The notes beneath the pieces were generated by a model. That model saw nothing but the letters and a program-made list of their open reading frames with translations, was not told where the DNA came from and ran no database searches. A DNA stretch of 64,000 nucleotides. Origin: Kribbella solani. Its GTDB lineage: Bacteria; Actinomycetota; Actinomycetes; Propionibacteriales; Kribbellaceae. Positions 34,535 through 42,933 of this stretch are shown piece after piece; the stretch's first letter is position 1; the number at the start of each line of letters is the position of its first letter. The stretch lies in NCBI RefSeq assembly GCF_014205295.1, contig NZ_JACHNF010000001.1, positions 1,798,001 through 1,862,000 of the forward strand. The letters run 5' to 3'. A program made the position numbers and the translations under genes.

Positions 34535-34820
34535 GTGAAAAACCTCCAAGGGCGGTCGGCAAGGAGGTTGGACGTTAACCACTCCAGGTAACCATCCGCT
34601 AGCCGAAGCGAGTCGCCCACATGACACCAAACCTCCACCCCCTCCGCCTCCTCCCCGCGCCCCGAGCTCCCCAAACTGGTTTGGGGAGCGCCGCCTACCC
34701 AAATCAGGCAGTAGATCTCCCCGGTCCAGGGCGAATCCCGCCCCAAACCGGTTTGGGGAGCTCGGGGTTCTGGAGCAGGGCTTCGGATAGGCCCCGGTCC
34801 AGGGCGAATCCCGCAGGGCG
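34535..34820. other. Gene-free repeat interval at 34.5-34.8 kb
   Basis: Contains the paired palindromes (34666-34758), a 23-bp direct repeat (34719-34741 and 34792-34814, containing GGTCCAGGGCGAATCCC) and no coding sequence that I can support. Confidence 0.7.
34666..34758. repeat. Paired GGTTTGGGG palindromes with conserved spacer, copy 1
   Basis: GCTCCCCAAAC-TG-GTTTGGGGAGC at 34666-34689 and the perfect 18-bp CCCCAAACCGGTTTGGGG at 34741-34758, separated by a spacer containing GCCTACCC, GGCAGTAGA and CTCCCC. The same order of elements occurs inverted at 51487-51554. Confidence 0.85.
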
Positions 34821-35537
34821 TCAGGCGGCGCGGTTGTTCCAGGTGTCGATCAACGCCGGCAGCTCGGCCAGGCGCTGGATCGTCGCCTCGGGGGTGCCCT
34901 CGGTGTGGCCTATCTGCTCCAGCGGGATCGCGCTGTGCGGGAGGTGGGCGGCGCGCATGCCGACGTTCTGAGCACCCCACACGTCGTCGAACAGCCGGTC
35001 GCCGACGAACAGGCAGCGCGACGGATCACTCACCCCGACCGCGCCCATCGCCGCCAGGAACGCCTCCGGGTGCGGCTTGGTGTGCGCGATCTCGCTCGTG
35101 TACACCGCGCCGTCCAGCAACTCCAGCACCCCGTCCCGCGCGAAGATCGCCTCGTGCCGCCGCCGGGACCAGATCGTGTTCGACAGTACCCCGACCTTCA
35201 GACCGCGCTCGCGCAGCGCACGAAGCGTGTCGATCGCATCCGGCTCCAGCTCGGTATGCGGATCCCATTGCCGTTCGTACTCCGCGAGTGCCTCCGCCGA
35301 CAGCACCACCTCGGCCAGTACGCAGACCTCCTCCAGGGTGCTGCTGCGGTGCTCGTCGCGCGAGCGCCGCCAGATCGACCCCTCGGCCGCGACCAGCCGG
35401 GCCGCCAGCTCCTCGGCGCGGGGCGCGTCGAGGACGGTCGTCACCGCCCGCCAGGTGTCGTGCAGGTCGATGTCGTGCCAGGTGGCAAGCGTCCCGCCCC
35501 AGTCGAAGAGGACGGCTTCGATGTTCGCGTCAGTCAC
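34821..35537 (-). CDS. HAD-superfamily hydrolase
   Basis: 238 residues. Motif I is FDWGGTL, nucleophile Asp but with Gly replacing the second Asp, a variant found in several HAD phosphatase-like groups; motif II LSNT; motif III Lys in HTKPHPEAF; motif IV GDRLFDDVWGA. A helical cap lies between. Probably a small-molecule phosphatase. GTG 35537 is chosen over an in-frame start at 35561. Substrate unknown. Confidence 0.85.
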   Translation of the reverse strand: MTDANIEAVLFDWGGTLATWHDIDLHDTWRAVTTVLDAPRAEELAARLVAAEGSIWRRSRDEHRSSTLEEVCVLAEVVLSAEALAEYERQWDPHTELEPDAIDTLRALRERGLKVGVLSNTIWSRRRHEAIFARDGVLELLDGAVYTSEIAHTKPHPEAFLAAMGAVGVSDPSRCLFVGDRLFDDVWGAQNVGMRAAHLPHSAIPLEQIGHTEGTPEATIQRLAELPALIDTWNNRAA

Positions 35538-35580
35538 GGACGCAACCCTGCCAGAGCCCACCGACAGTTTCAGCCCAGTT

Positions 35581-36735
35581 TCAGCTCACCGTGGCCACGC
35601 GCTTGCGCTTGGCCAGCCAGAGCACGGCGAACGCGTAGAACGCCAGGCACGGGATGTCGGACACCAGCAGCGTCCACGGCGCGCCGCCCTGCTCGTCCCA
35701 GCCGCTCAGCCGACCCATTGCCGCAGGCAACAGAAACGCGGACAGGTTGTTGAGCGCGTGCAGCGCGATCCCGGACTCCAGTCCCCCGGTGCGTACGGTC
35801 AGCCAGCCGACGACGACCGCGAACAGGAACACGTCGGCCATCGCCCAGCCGGTGTACCCGTGCGCCGAGACGAACGCCAGGCCACCGATCACGATCCCCG
35901 GCCACGGCGTCCGGAAGATCGTCCGCAGCCACCGCATCCGCCCGTGCGGCTGATCCGGCCCGTACGCGCCGATCGCCTGCAGCAGCCAGCCGCGGAACAC
36001 GAACTCCTCCGCCGCGGACTGGAACGGCACCAGCGCGATGATCACCAGCGCCGGCGCGATGAACGCACCGAGGCCGACCCAGGACCCGCCGTCCTGACCG
36101 ATCGCGTCGTTCGACGGGAACACCGCGTCGACGAGGATGCCCATCAGGTAGGTCAGCAGGATGTACCCGAGGCCGGGCAGGCAGCACCAGAGCAGCCAGC
36201 GCCAGCGAATCCGGTTCAGTACCGAGGCGACACTCCAGAACGGCCGGCGCTGGACCAGCCAGGCCGTCAGGCCGACGGCCGGTGTCAGTACGCCGAGCAG
36301 AGCCAGGTTGAGCGCCAGGTTCTCGGTCTCGCTCGAGAACAGGTCCGTACCGCTCGCCGCCGGCAGCGGGCCGATGAGGACGCGGTGCACCACCACCCAG
36401 GCGACCGCCACGAAGCCGGTCAGGAAGAGCGTGAGCGCGCCGAGCAGGAGCGTACCGACCACCGGGCGCCACCAGGCGTGCTTCGGCGTACGGCCGAGCC
36501 GGTGGTACGGGGTGCCCTCCGGCGCCGGGATGATCCGCGGCTCGCGGTACCCGAACTGACCCGGGTACGACGGCGGTGCGCCCCACGGTTGTGGGTACGG
36601 TCCCGGATACTGCTGAGTGTGCGGCTGCGGATACGGCTGTACATAAGGACCCGGCGGCCCAGGCGGCGGGTACGGCCCCGGCTGTTGCGGGTACGGGCCC
36701 GGTTGCGAAGGTGGTCCGGGCTGTTGCGGGTCCAT
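35581..36735 (-). CDS. CPBP-family intramembrane glutamic protease
   Basis: 384 residues. The first ~65 are a Pro/Gly/Tyr/Gln-rich cytoplasmic tail (GPYPQQPGPYPPPG), then about eight helices. Catalytic motifs: SAAEEFVFRGWLLQ (EExxxR) and a later HALNNLSAF histidine motif, as in the CAAX protease/bacteriocin-processing family. Long Pro-rich tails of this sort are usual in actinobacterial copies. Target unknown. Divergent from the DyP peroxidase gene (47-bp gap). Confidence 0.88.
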   Translation of the reverse strand: MDPQQPGPPSQPGPYPQQPGPYPPPGPPGPYVQPYPQPHTQQYPGPYPQPWGAPPSYPGQFGYREPRIIPAPEGTPYHRLGRTPKHAWWRPVVGTLLLGALTLFLTGFVAVAWVVVHRVLIGPLPAASGTDLFSSETENLALNLALLGVLTPAVGLTAWLVQRRPFWSVASVLNRIRWRWLLWCCLPGLGYILLTYLMGILVDAVFPSNDAIGQDGGSWVGLGAFIAPALVIIALVPFQSAAEEFVFRGWLLQAIGAYGPDQPHGRMRWLRTIFRTPWPGIVIGGLAFVSAHGYTGWAMADVFLFAVVVGWLTVRTGGLESGIALHALNNLSAFLLPAAMGRLSGWDEQGGAPWTLLVSDIPCLAFYAFAVLWLAKRKRVATVS

Positions 36736-36782
36736 GTCTGGACTCTAGAAGATCGGGCCAAAGTCGACGGAGGGAGTACACG

Positions 36783-37751
36783 GTGGTTACTGAACCGGCA
36801 CCGGGGGCAGCTGCCGCGACCCGAGCCCTGCCACAGTCGGTACTGATGCCGCTGACCGGCTCGGCGATCTTTCTGGTCGTCGCGGTCGAGCCAGGCGGCG
36901 AGGAGGCCACCCGTGATCTGCTGGAGGACGTCAGCGGCCTGGTGCGCTCGGTCGGCTTCCGTGTCCCGGCGGGCAGCCTGTCCTGCGTGACCAGCATCGG
37001 CGCGGACGTCTGGGACCGGCTGTTCGGCGGTCCGAAGCCGGCCGGTCTGCATCCGTTCGTCGAGCTCAACGGCGACGAACACCACGCGCCGTCCACGCCG
37101 GGCGACCTGCTGTTCCACATCCGGGCCGCGCACCTGGACCAGTGCTTCGAGCTGGCCAATCAGATCATGAAGGCACTCGACGGCGCCGCCACGGTGGTCG
37201 ATGAGGTGCACGGCTTCAAGTACTTCGAGATGCGCGACCTGCTCGGCTTCGTGGACGGTACGGAGAACCCGACCGGCGCGACCGCGTCGGACGCCGTACT
37301 GATCGGCTCCGAGGACCCGGCGTTCGCGGGCGGGAGCTATGTGATCGTGCAGAAGTACCTGCACGACATGACGGCCTGGAACACGCTGAGCGTCGAGCAG
37401 CAGGAGCAAGTGATCGGCCGGACCAAGCTGGACGACATCGAGCTGTCCGACGACGCCAAGCCCGCCAACGCGCACATCGCGCTGAACGTGATCGAGGACG
37501 CGGACGGCAACGAGCTGAAGATCCTCCGCGACAACATGCCGTTCGGTACCGTCGGTACGCGCGAGTTCGGCACGTACTTCATCGGGTACGCCAAGACGCC
37601 GTCCGTGACCGAGCTGATGCTGCGGCGGATGTTCCTCGGCGAGCCGGCCGGGAACTACGACCGGATTCTCGACTTCTCCACCGCGGTCACCGGCGGGCTG
37701 TTCTTCACCCCGTCGGCGAACTTCCTGGACGAGCTGCCGCCGGCGCCCTGA
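36783..37751 (+). CDS. DyP-type heme peroxidase
   Basis: 322-residue dye-decolourising peroxidase. GFVDGTENP carries the catalytic Asp of the GxxDG motif; the proximal heme His is in KPANAHIAL; DNMPFGTVGTREFGTYFIGY is a typical C-terminal segment. There is no twin-arginine signal, so it is cytoplasmic, fitting the B-type group. The C-terminus ends shortly after the fold and shows no clear encapsulin-targeting tail, and no encapsulin gene adjoins it. GTG 36783 follows GGAGGG. Confidence 0.9.
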   Translation: MVTEPAPGAAAATRALPQSVLMPLTGSAIFLVVAVEPGGEEATRDLLEDVSGLVRSVGFRVPAGSLSCVTSIGADVWDRLFGGPKPAGLHPFVELNGDEHHAPSTPGDLLFHIRAAHLDQCFELANQIMKALDGAATVVDEVHGFKYFEMRDLLGFVDGTENPTGATASDAVLIGSEDPAFAGGSYVIVQKYLHDMTAWNTLSVEQQEQVIGRTKLDDIELSDDAKPANAHIALNVIEDADGNELKILRDNMPFGTVGTREFGTYFIGYAKTPSVTELMLRRMFLGEPAGNYDRILDFSTAVTGGLFFTPSANFLDELPPAP

Positions 37752-37784
37752 TCCCCGAAACGCCGTCCGGAAACTGTCCGGGGC

Positions 37785-39362
37785 ATGAGTGACACTGGGA
37801 TCATGTTGCTGAGTGAGGTGGTCACGACGTCGGCGGCGCTGGCCGGGACAAGGTCGCGGCTGAAGAAGGCCGAGTTCATCGCCGGACTGTTGTCGAAGGC
37901 CACCGAATCGAGCAGCGCCCAGCCCGCGGTGACCGGGTCCGCGGTGACCGAGATCGTCGTCACCTACCTGTCCGGTGAGCTCCGCCAGCGGCGTACGGGC
38001 GTGGGCTGGCGGACCTTGCAGGACGCGCCTGAGCCGGCGGCGGAGGCCTCGCTGACCGTCGTAGCGGTCGACGCCGCGTTCGCCGAGCTGGCAGAGATGT
38101 CCGGCACCGGCGTGCAAGCACGGCGGCGGGCGGCCGTCGACGCGCTCTTTGGGCGTGCGACCGCCGACGAGCAGTGGTTCCTGCGGCAGCTGGTCAGCGG
38201 GGAGCTGCGGCAGGGCGCGCTGGACGGGGTGATGGCTGACGCGGTCGCCCGCGCGACCGGCATCCCGCTCGGCAAGATCCGGGCGGCCACGATGCTTCGC
38301 GGAGCGGCCGCTCCGGTCGCGGTCGCGGTGCTGACCGAAGGTGAGGCGGGCCTGGCCCAGTTCGGCCTCGAGGTCGGGCGCGGCGTGCAGCCGATGCTGG
38401 CGCAGTCGGCGACCACGATCGCGGAGGCGTTGGCCAAGACGGGTACGCCGGCCGCCCTCGAATGGAAACTGGACGGCATTCGCATCCAGGCGCACCGGAA
38501 CGGCGATCACGTGGTCGTGTACACGCGGACGCTCGACGACATCACGGCGCGAGTCCCGGAAGTAGTGACTGCCGTACGCGCCTTGGACGCGCGGCAGATC
38601 GTGCTCGACGGCGAGCTGATCGCGCTCCGGCCGGATGGGCGGCCGGAGCCGTTTCAGGTCACTGGATCGCGTACGGCGACGCGATCGGCGACCGGGCCGG
38701 ACACGGTTCCGTTGACGCCGTACTTCTTCGACATCCTGCACCAGGACGGGCAGGATCTCCTCGGCCTGGACAGCACCGCGCGGCACGAGTGGCTCGCGAA
38801 GCTGGTGCCGGAGGAGCGCCGCGTACCGCGCTTGGTGACTGATGACGCGGCGGCCGGCCAGGAGTTCTTCGCGGACGCCGTCCGGCGCGGGCATGAGGGC
38901 GTGATGGTGAAGTCGCTGACGGTGCCGTACGAGGCCGGCCGGCGCGGATCCGGGTGGGTGAAGGTCAAACAGACGCACACGCTGGATCTGCTCGTACTCG
39001 CGGCCGAGTGGGGTCACGGGCGCCGCACCGGGTGGCTGTCGAACCTGCATCTCGGCGCGCGGGACGAGGAAACGGGCGAGTTCGTGATGCTCGGGAAGAC
39101 GTTCAAAGGGCTGACCGACGAGCTGTTGCGCTGGCAGACCGAGCGGTTCCAGGAGATCGCCGCGCGCCGCGACGACTGGGTCGTGTACGTACGCCCGGAG
39201 ATCGTTGTCGAGATCGCGTTCGACGGCGTGCAGACCTCACCGCGGTACCCGGCCGGCATGGCGCTGCGGTTCGCCCGCGTGCTGCGGTATCGCGAAGACA
39301 AGTCGCCCGCGGACGTGGACACGATCCAGACCGTCCGCTCGATCCACCTCGGACCTGACTGA
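37785..39362 (+). CDS. ATP-dependent DNA ligase
   Basis: 525 residues with N-terminal DNA-binding domain (~1-190), nucleotidyltransferase domain with adenylated Lys228 in LEWKLDGIRIQ, motif III FDILHQDGQDLL, motif IV GHEGVMVKSL, motif V GSGWVKVKQ, and C-terminal OB fold. Length and layout fit the LigB group of actinobacteria, accessory to the NAD-dependent LigA. Start ATG 37785; ATG 37803 matches the usual MLLxEVV start equally well. Confidence 0.9.
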   Translation: MSDTGIMLLSEVVTTSAALAGTRSRLKKAEFIAGLLSKATESSSAQPAVTGSAVTEIVVTYLSGELRQRRTGVGWRTLQDAPEPAAEASLTVVAVDAAFAELAEMSGTGVQARRRAAVDALFGRATADEQWFLRQLVSGELRQGALDGVMADAVARATGIPLGKIRAATMLRGAAAPVAVAVLTEGEAGLAQFGLEVGRGVQPMLAQSATTIAEALAKTGTPAALEWKLDGIRIQAHRNGDHVVVYTRTLDDITARVPEVVTAVRALDARQIVLDGELIALRPDGRPEPFQVTGSRTATRSATGPDTVPLTPYFFDILHQDGQDLLGLDSTARHEWLAKLVPEERRVPRLVTDDAAAGQEFFADAVRRGHEGVMVKSLTVPYEAGRRGSGWVKVKQTHTLDLLVLAAEWGHGRRTGWLSNLHLGARDEETGEFVMLGKTFKGLTDELLRWQTERFQEIAARRDDWVVYVRPEIVVEIAFDGVQTSPRYPAGMALRFARVLRYREDKSPADVDTIQTVRSIHLGPD

Positions 39363-39375
39363 ATTCAACGCGGAC

Positions 39376-40104
39376 ATGAAAGTGTGGAGCATGCCTGAAG
39401 ATCCTGATGTCGTCTCCCGTCGGCTGGCCCGCGAGTCACTGGACCGTGACGATGCGACCGGCTGGTTCGAAGACCTGTACGCCGCCGCGGCCGACGGCGA
39501 GGCGGTCGTGCCGTGGGACCGCGGTACGGCGCATCAACTCCTGGTCGACTGGATCAACGAGTCGCAGCCCGAGGGCACCGGCAAGACCGCGGTTGTTGTC
39601 GGCGCCGGCACCGGCTGGGACGCGGAGCTGGTCGCCGACCGCGGCTACGACACCACCGCCTTCGACATCTCCCCCAGCGCGATCGAGACCGCTCACCGCA
39701 ACCACCCCGGCTCGCGAGCGCACTACCGGGTCGCCGACCTGCTCAACCCGCCCGCGGACTGGCACCAGGCCTTCGACCTGGTGGTCGAGATCTACACCGT
39801 CCAAGCGCTCCCCCGGCCCCTCCAGCCAACCGCCATCCACCACGTGACCAGCCTGGTAGCCCCCGGCGGCACCCTCCTGGTGATAGCCGCCGCGGCCCCC
39901 GACGCCGCTGCCGCCCCCTCTGACGCACCCACTTCTGACGCTGACCCCCAGTCCGGCGAGCCTCAAGGCCCACCCTGGCCGCTGACCCGGGCCACCATCC
40001 AGTCCTTCACCACCCCCGACCTGCACCTGATCCAGCTCGACCGAGCCCCCAGCCCCACCACCCCCTCCATCCTCCGCTGGCGAGCCGAGTACCTCCGCGA
40101 CTGA
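39376..40104 (+). CDS. Class I SAM-dependent methyltransferase
   Basis: About 242 residues. SAM-binding motif I AVVVGAGTGWDAEL, acidic residue in TTAFDISPSAIE, motif LDLVVEIYTVQALPRPLQ-like region, and the late motif VAPGGTLLVI. The N-terminal TGWFEDLYAAAADGEAVVPWDR is typical of thiopurine-methyltransferase-like small proteins. Start is ATG 39376 or ATG 39391; neither has a good ribosome site. The 3' part is unusually rich in C. Substrate unknown. Confidence 0.82.
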   Translation: MKVWSMPEDPDVVSRRLARESLDRDDATGWFEDLYAAAADGEAVVPWDRGTAHQLLVDWINESQPEGTGKTAVVVGAGTGWDAELVADRGYDTTAFDISPSAIETAHRNHPGSRAHYRVADLLNPPADWHQAFDLVVEIYTVQALPRPLQPTAIHHVTSLVAPGGTLLVIAAAAPDAAAAPSDAPTSDADPQSGEPQGPPWPLTRATIQSFTTPDLHLIQLDRAPSPTTPSILRWRAEYLRD

Positions 40105-40167
40105 ACCCCCGCAGCCGGCCCGGATCAGATGGGAACACCTGTTCGATAATGGTGTAGGGTTGTGGTT

Positions 40168-41037
40168 ATGGCGGGGCGTGGGGTGGTGGGGCCGACGGCT
40201 TTGCGGATGATGCTGGGAAGTCATCTGCGGGAGCTGCGCGAGCGCGCCGGCGTTTCGCGTACGGACGCCGGCTGGGCGATCCGCGCGTCGGAGTCGAAGA
40301 TCAGCCGGCTGGAGCTCGGCCGGGTCGGCTTCAAGGAGCGCGATGTCTCCGACCTGCTCAGTCTGTACGGGGTGGTGGACGCCCGCGAGCGGGAGCGGCT
40401 CCTCGACCTGGCCCGGGAGGCGAACGACCCGGGCTGGTGGCATCGGTACGGTGACGTCACGCCCGACTGGTTCGACGCCTACCTCGGGCTCGAGGTGACC
40501 GCCGACCTGATCCGGAGTTACGAGATCCAGTTCGTGCCAGGCCTGCTGCAAACCGCCGGCTACGCCCGGGCCGTCGCGCGACTGAGTCCCGGCGGATCCC
40601 GCACCGACGCCGAGATCGAGCGGATCGTCGCGCTCCGGACGCGCCGCCAGCGGGTGCTCGACCGGGAGCCGCCGCTCAAGTTCTGGGCAGTGATCGAGGA
40701 GGCCGTCCTGCACCGCCCGATCGGTGGTCGCGGCGTGCTCCGCGAGCAGCTCACCGCGCTCCGCGAAGCGGTCACCCGGCCGAACGTGACGATTCAGATC
40801 ATCCCGTTGCACAGCACCGGCCACGCGGCGACCGGTGGCGCGTTCTCACTACTCCGGTTCCCGCAACGCGACCTGCCCGACATCGTGTACCTGGAGCATC
40901 TGACCAGCGCGCTCTACCTGGACAAGCGCGACGACGTCGAGGCGTACACCCATGCCCTGGATCTGCTTGCCTCCACCAGCCCGTCACCCCAGCACACCAA
41001 CCAGGAGCTCACCCGGCTGCTGAACGATCTCCCCTAG
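40168..41037 (+). CDS. XRE-family regulator with DUF5753 domain
   Basis: 289 residues. HTH at ~15-70 ([36 protein letters not shown]) and a C-terminal DUF5753 domain (~95-285: [22 protein letters not shown]...[15 protein letters not shown]). These usually pair with a small DUF397 protein gene, but none follows here. The stop overlaps that of the convergent ctaD in the palindrome CTAG. ATG 40168 is preferred to GTG 40162. Confidence 0.88.
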   Translation: MAGRGVVGPTALRMMLGSHLRELRERAGVSRTDAGWAIRASESKISRLELGRVGFKERDVSDLLSLYGVVDARERERLLDLAREANDPGWWHRYGDVTPDWFDAYLGLEVTADLIRSYEIQFVPGLLQTAGYARAVARLSPGGSRTDAEIERIVALRTRRQRVLDREPPLKFWAVIEEAVLHRPIGGRGVLREQLTALREAVTRPNVTIQIIPLHSTGHAATGGAFSLLRFPQRDLPDIVYLEHLTSALYLDKRDDVEAYTHALDLLASTSPSPQHTNQELTRLLNDLP

Positions 41038-42720
41038 AGCTCGAGCTGGTGGTGGTGCGCGTGCGGCGCGAGGTCCGGATGATGCAGGTCGAACGCGGGC
41101 GACTCGGAGCGGATCCGCGGCAGCGACACGAAGTTGTGCCGTGGCGGCGGGCAACTGGTCGCCCACTCCAGCGAACGGCCCCAGCCCCACGGATCATCCA
41201 CCTCGACGCGAGGGCTGCGCCGCGACTTGTAGACGTTGTAGAAGAACGGCAGCATCGACAGGCCGAGGATGAAGGCACCGACGCTCGACACCTCGTTCAG
41301 CGTCGTGAAGCCGTCCGCCGGGCTGTAGTCCGCGTACCGTCGCGGCATGCCCTCCACGCCCAGCCAGTGCTGGACGAGGAACGTGGTGTGGAACCCGATG
41401 AACAGCAGCCAGAAGTGCAGTTTGCCGAGCTTCTCGTCGAGCATCCGCCCGGTCATCTTGGGCCACCAGAAGTAGAACCCGGCGAACATCGCGAACACGA
41501 CCGTCCCGAAGACGACGTAATGGAAGTGCGCGACCACGAAGTACGAATCCTGCAGCTGGTAGTCCAGTGACGGCGACGCCAGGATCACCCCGGTCAGACC
41601 GCCGAACAGGAACGTGACCAGGAAGCCGATCGACCACAGCATCGGGGTTTCCAGCGACACCGCGCCGCCCCACATCGTCCCGATCCAGTTGAAGAACTTC
41701 ACCCCGGTCGGTACGGCGATCAGGAAGGTCATGAACGAGAAGAACGGCAGCGCGACCGCGCCGGTGGTGAACATGTGGTGCGCCCAGACCGCGATCGACA
41801 GCGCGCCGATGCCCATCGTGGCGGCGACCAGACCCATGTACCCGAACACCGGCTTGCGGCTGAACACCGGGAGCACCTCGGTGACGATGCCGAAGAACGG
41901 CAGCGCGATGATGTACACCTCTGGATGCCCGAAGAACCAGAACAGGTGCTGCCACAGGATCGGCCCGCCGTTGGCCGCGTCGAAGACATGCGCCCCGAGA
42001 GATCGGTCCGCCTCCAGGACGAGCAGCGCGGCGGCGAGGATCGGGAACGCGATCAGCACCAGGATCGACGTGACCAGCACGTTCCAGCAGAAGATCGGCA
42101 TCCGGAACATGGTCATGCCCGGCGCGCGCATGGTCACGATCGTGGTGACGAAGTTGACGCCGCCCAGGATCGTACCCAGACCGGCCAGGTACAGGCCCAT
42201 GATCCACAGGTCGCCGCCGACGCCCGGTGACCGGATCGCGTTGGACAGCGGCGAGTACGCGGTCCAGCCGAAGTCGGCCGCGCCGCCCGGGGTGAGGAAC
42301 GCGCCGAGCGTGATCAGGCCGCCGAACAGGAACAGCCAATAGCTGAACATGTTCAGCCGCGGGGAACGCGACATCGGGCGAGCCGATCTGCACCGGCATG
42401 ATGACATTGGCAAAGCCAACGAACAGCGGGGTCGCGAACAGGAGCAGCATGATCGTGCCGTGCATGGTGAAGAGCTGGTTGTACACCTCTTCGTTGACGA
42501 ACTGCAGGCCTGGCTGGGCGAGCTCGGCGCGGATGATCAGCGCCATCACGCCGCCGACCAGGAAGAAGCAGAAGGACGTGATCAGGTACATCTGGCCGAT
42601 CACCTTGTGATCGGTTGTCGACAGCACCCGTCCGATCGCCCGCCCCAGCTGCCGCCGCCGCGGTGCGGCGGCGGACCCGGCGCGTGCGGCGACCCCGGCC
42701 TGTCCACCAACAGTTGCCAT
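41034..42720 (-). pseudogene. ctaD: Cytochrome c oxidase subunit I, frameshifted
   Basis: Heme-copper oxidase subunit I of ~561 residues split by one frameshift. From ATG 42720 (ribosome site GAGGT) the frame gives [16 protein letters not shown] to [13 protein letters not shown]; the match then continues in the next frame as [14 protein letters not shown] to the stop at 41034. The break coincides with a run of four G (42361-42364; four C on the coding strand), where three would restore the frame. Heme and copper ligands downstream ([12 protein letters not shown] and [13 protein letters not shown]) are intact. Either a homopolymer sequencing error or a true recent mutation; the aerobic lifestyle of such organisms makes an error or a second gene copy likely. 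Confidence 0.9.
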
Positions 42721-42933
42721 GTGGACCTCCCGAACTACCGCAACCCTTCCGATTAGACACCTGAAGCCGCGACAGCAAAACCCCCGTCGGCCGAACTACC
42801 GCGGTGGGCCGGCCGCGATGATCGCGCGGGCATCGGCGAGACGGAGCGTCTCGGAATTGGCTCGCCGGTCCACCCGGTCGTCAGGATGCCGAGGATCAGC
42901 CGCCCGCCGGGCAGCGGATCCAGAGTCGTTGCC

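Noticed and set aside
36420..39050. 876-codon open frame opposite DyP peroxidase and DNA ligase
   Set aside because: Antisense shadow spanning two well-supported genes.
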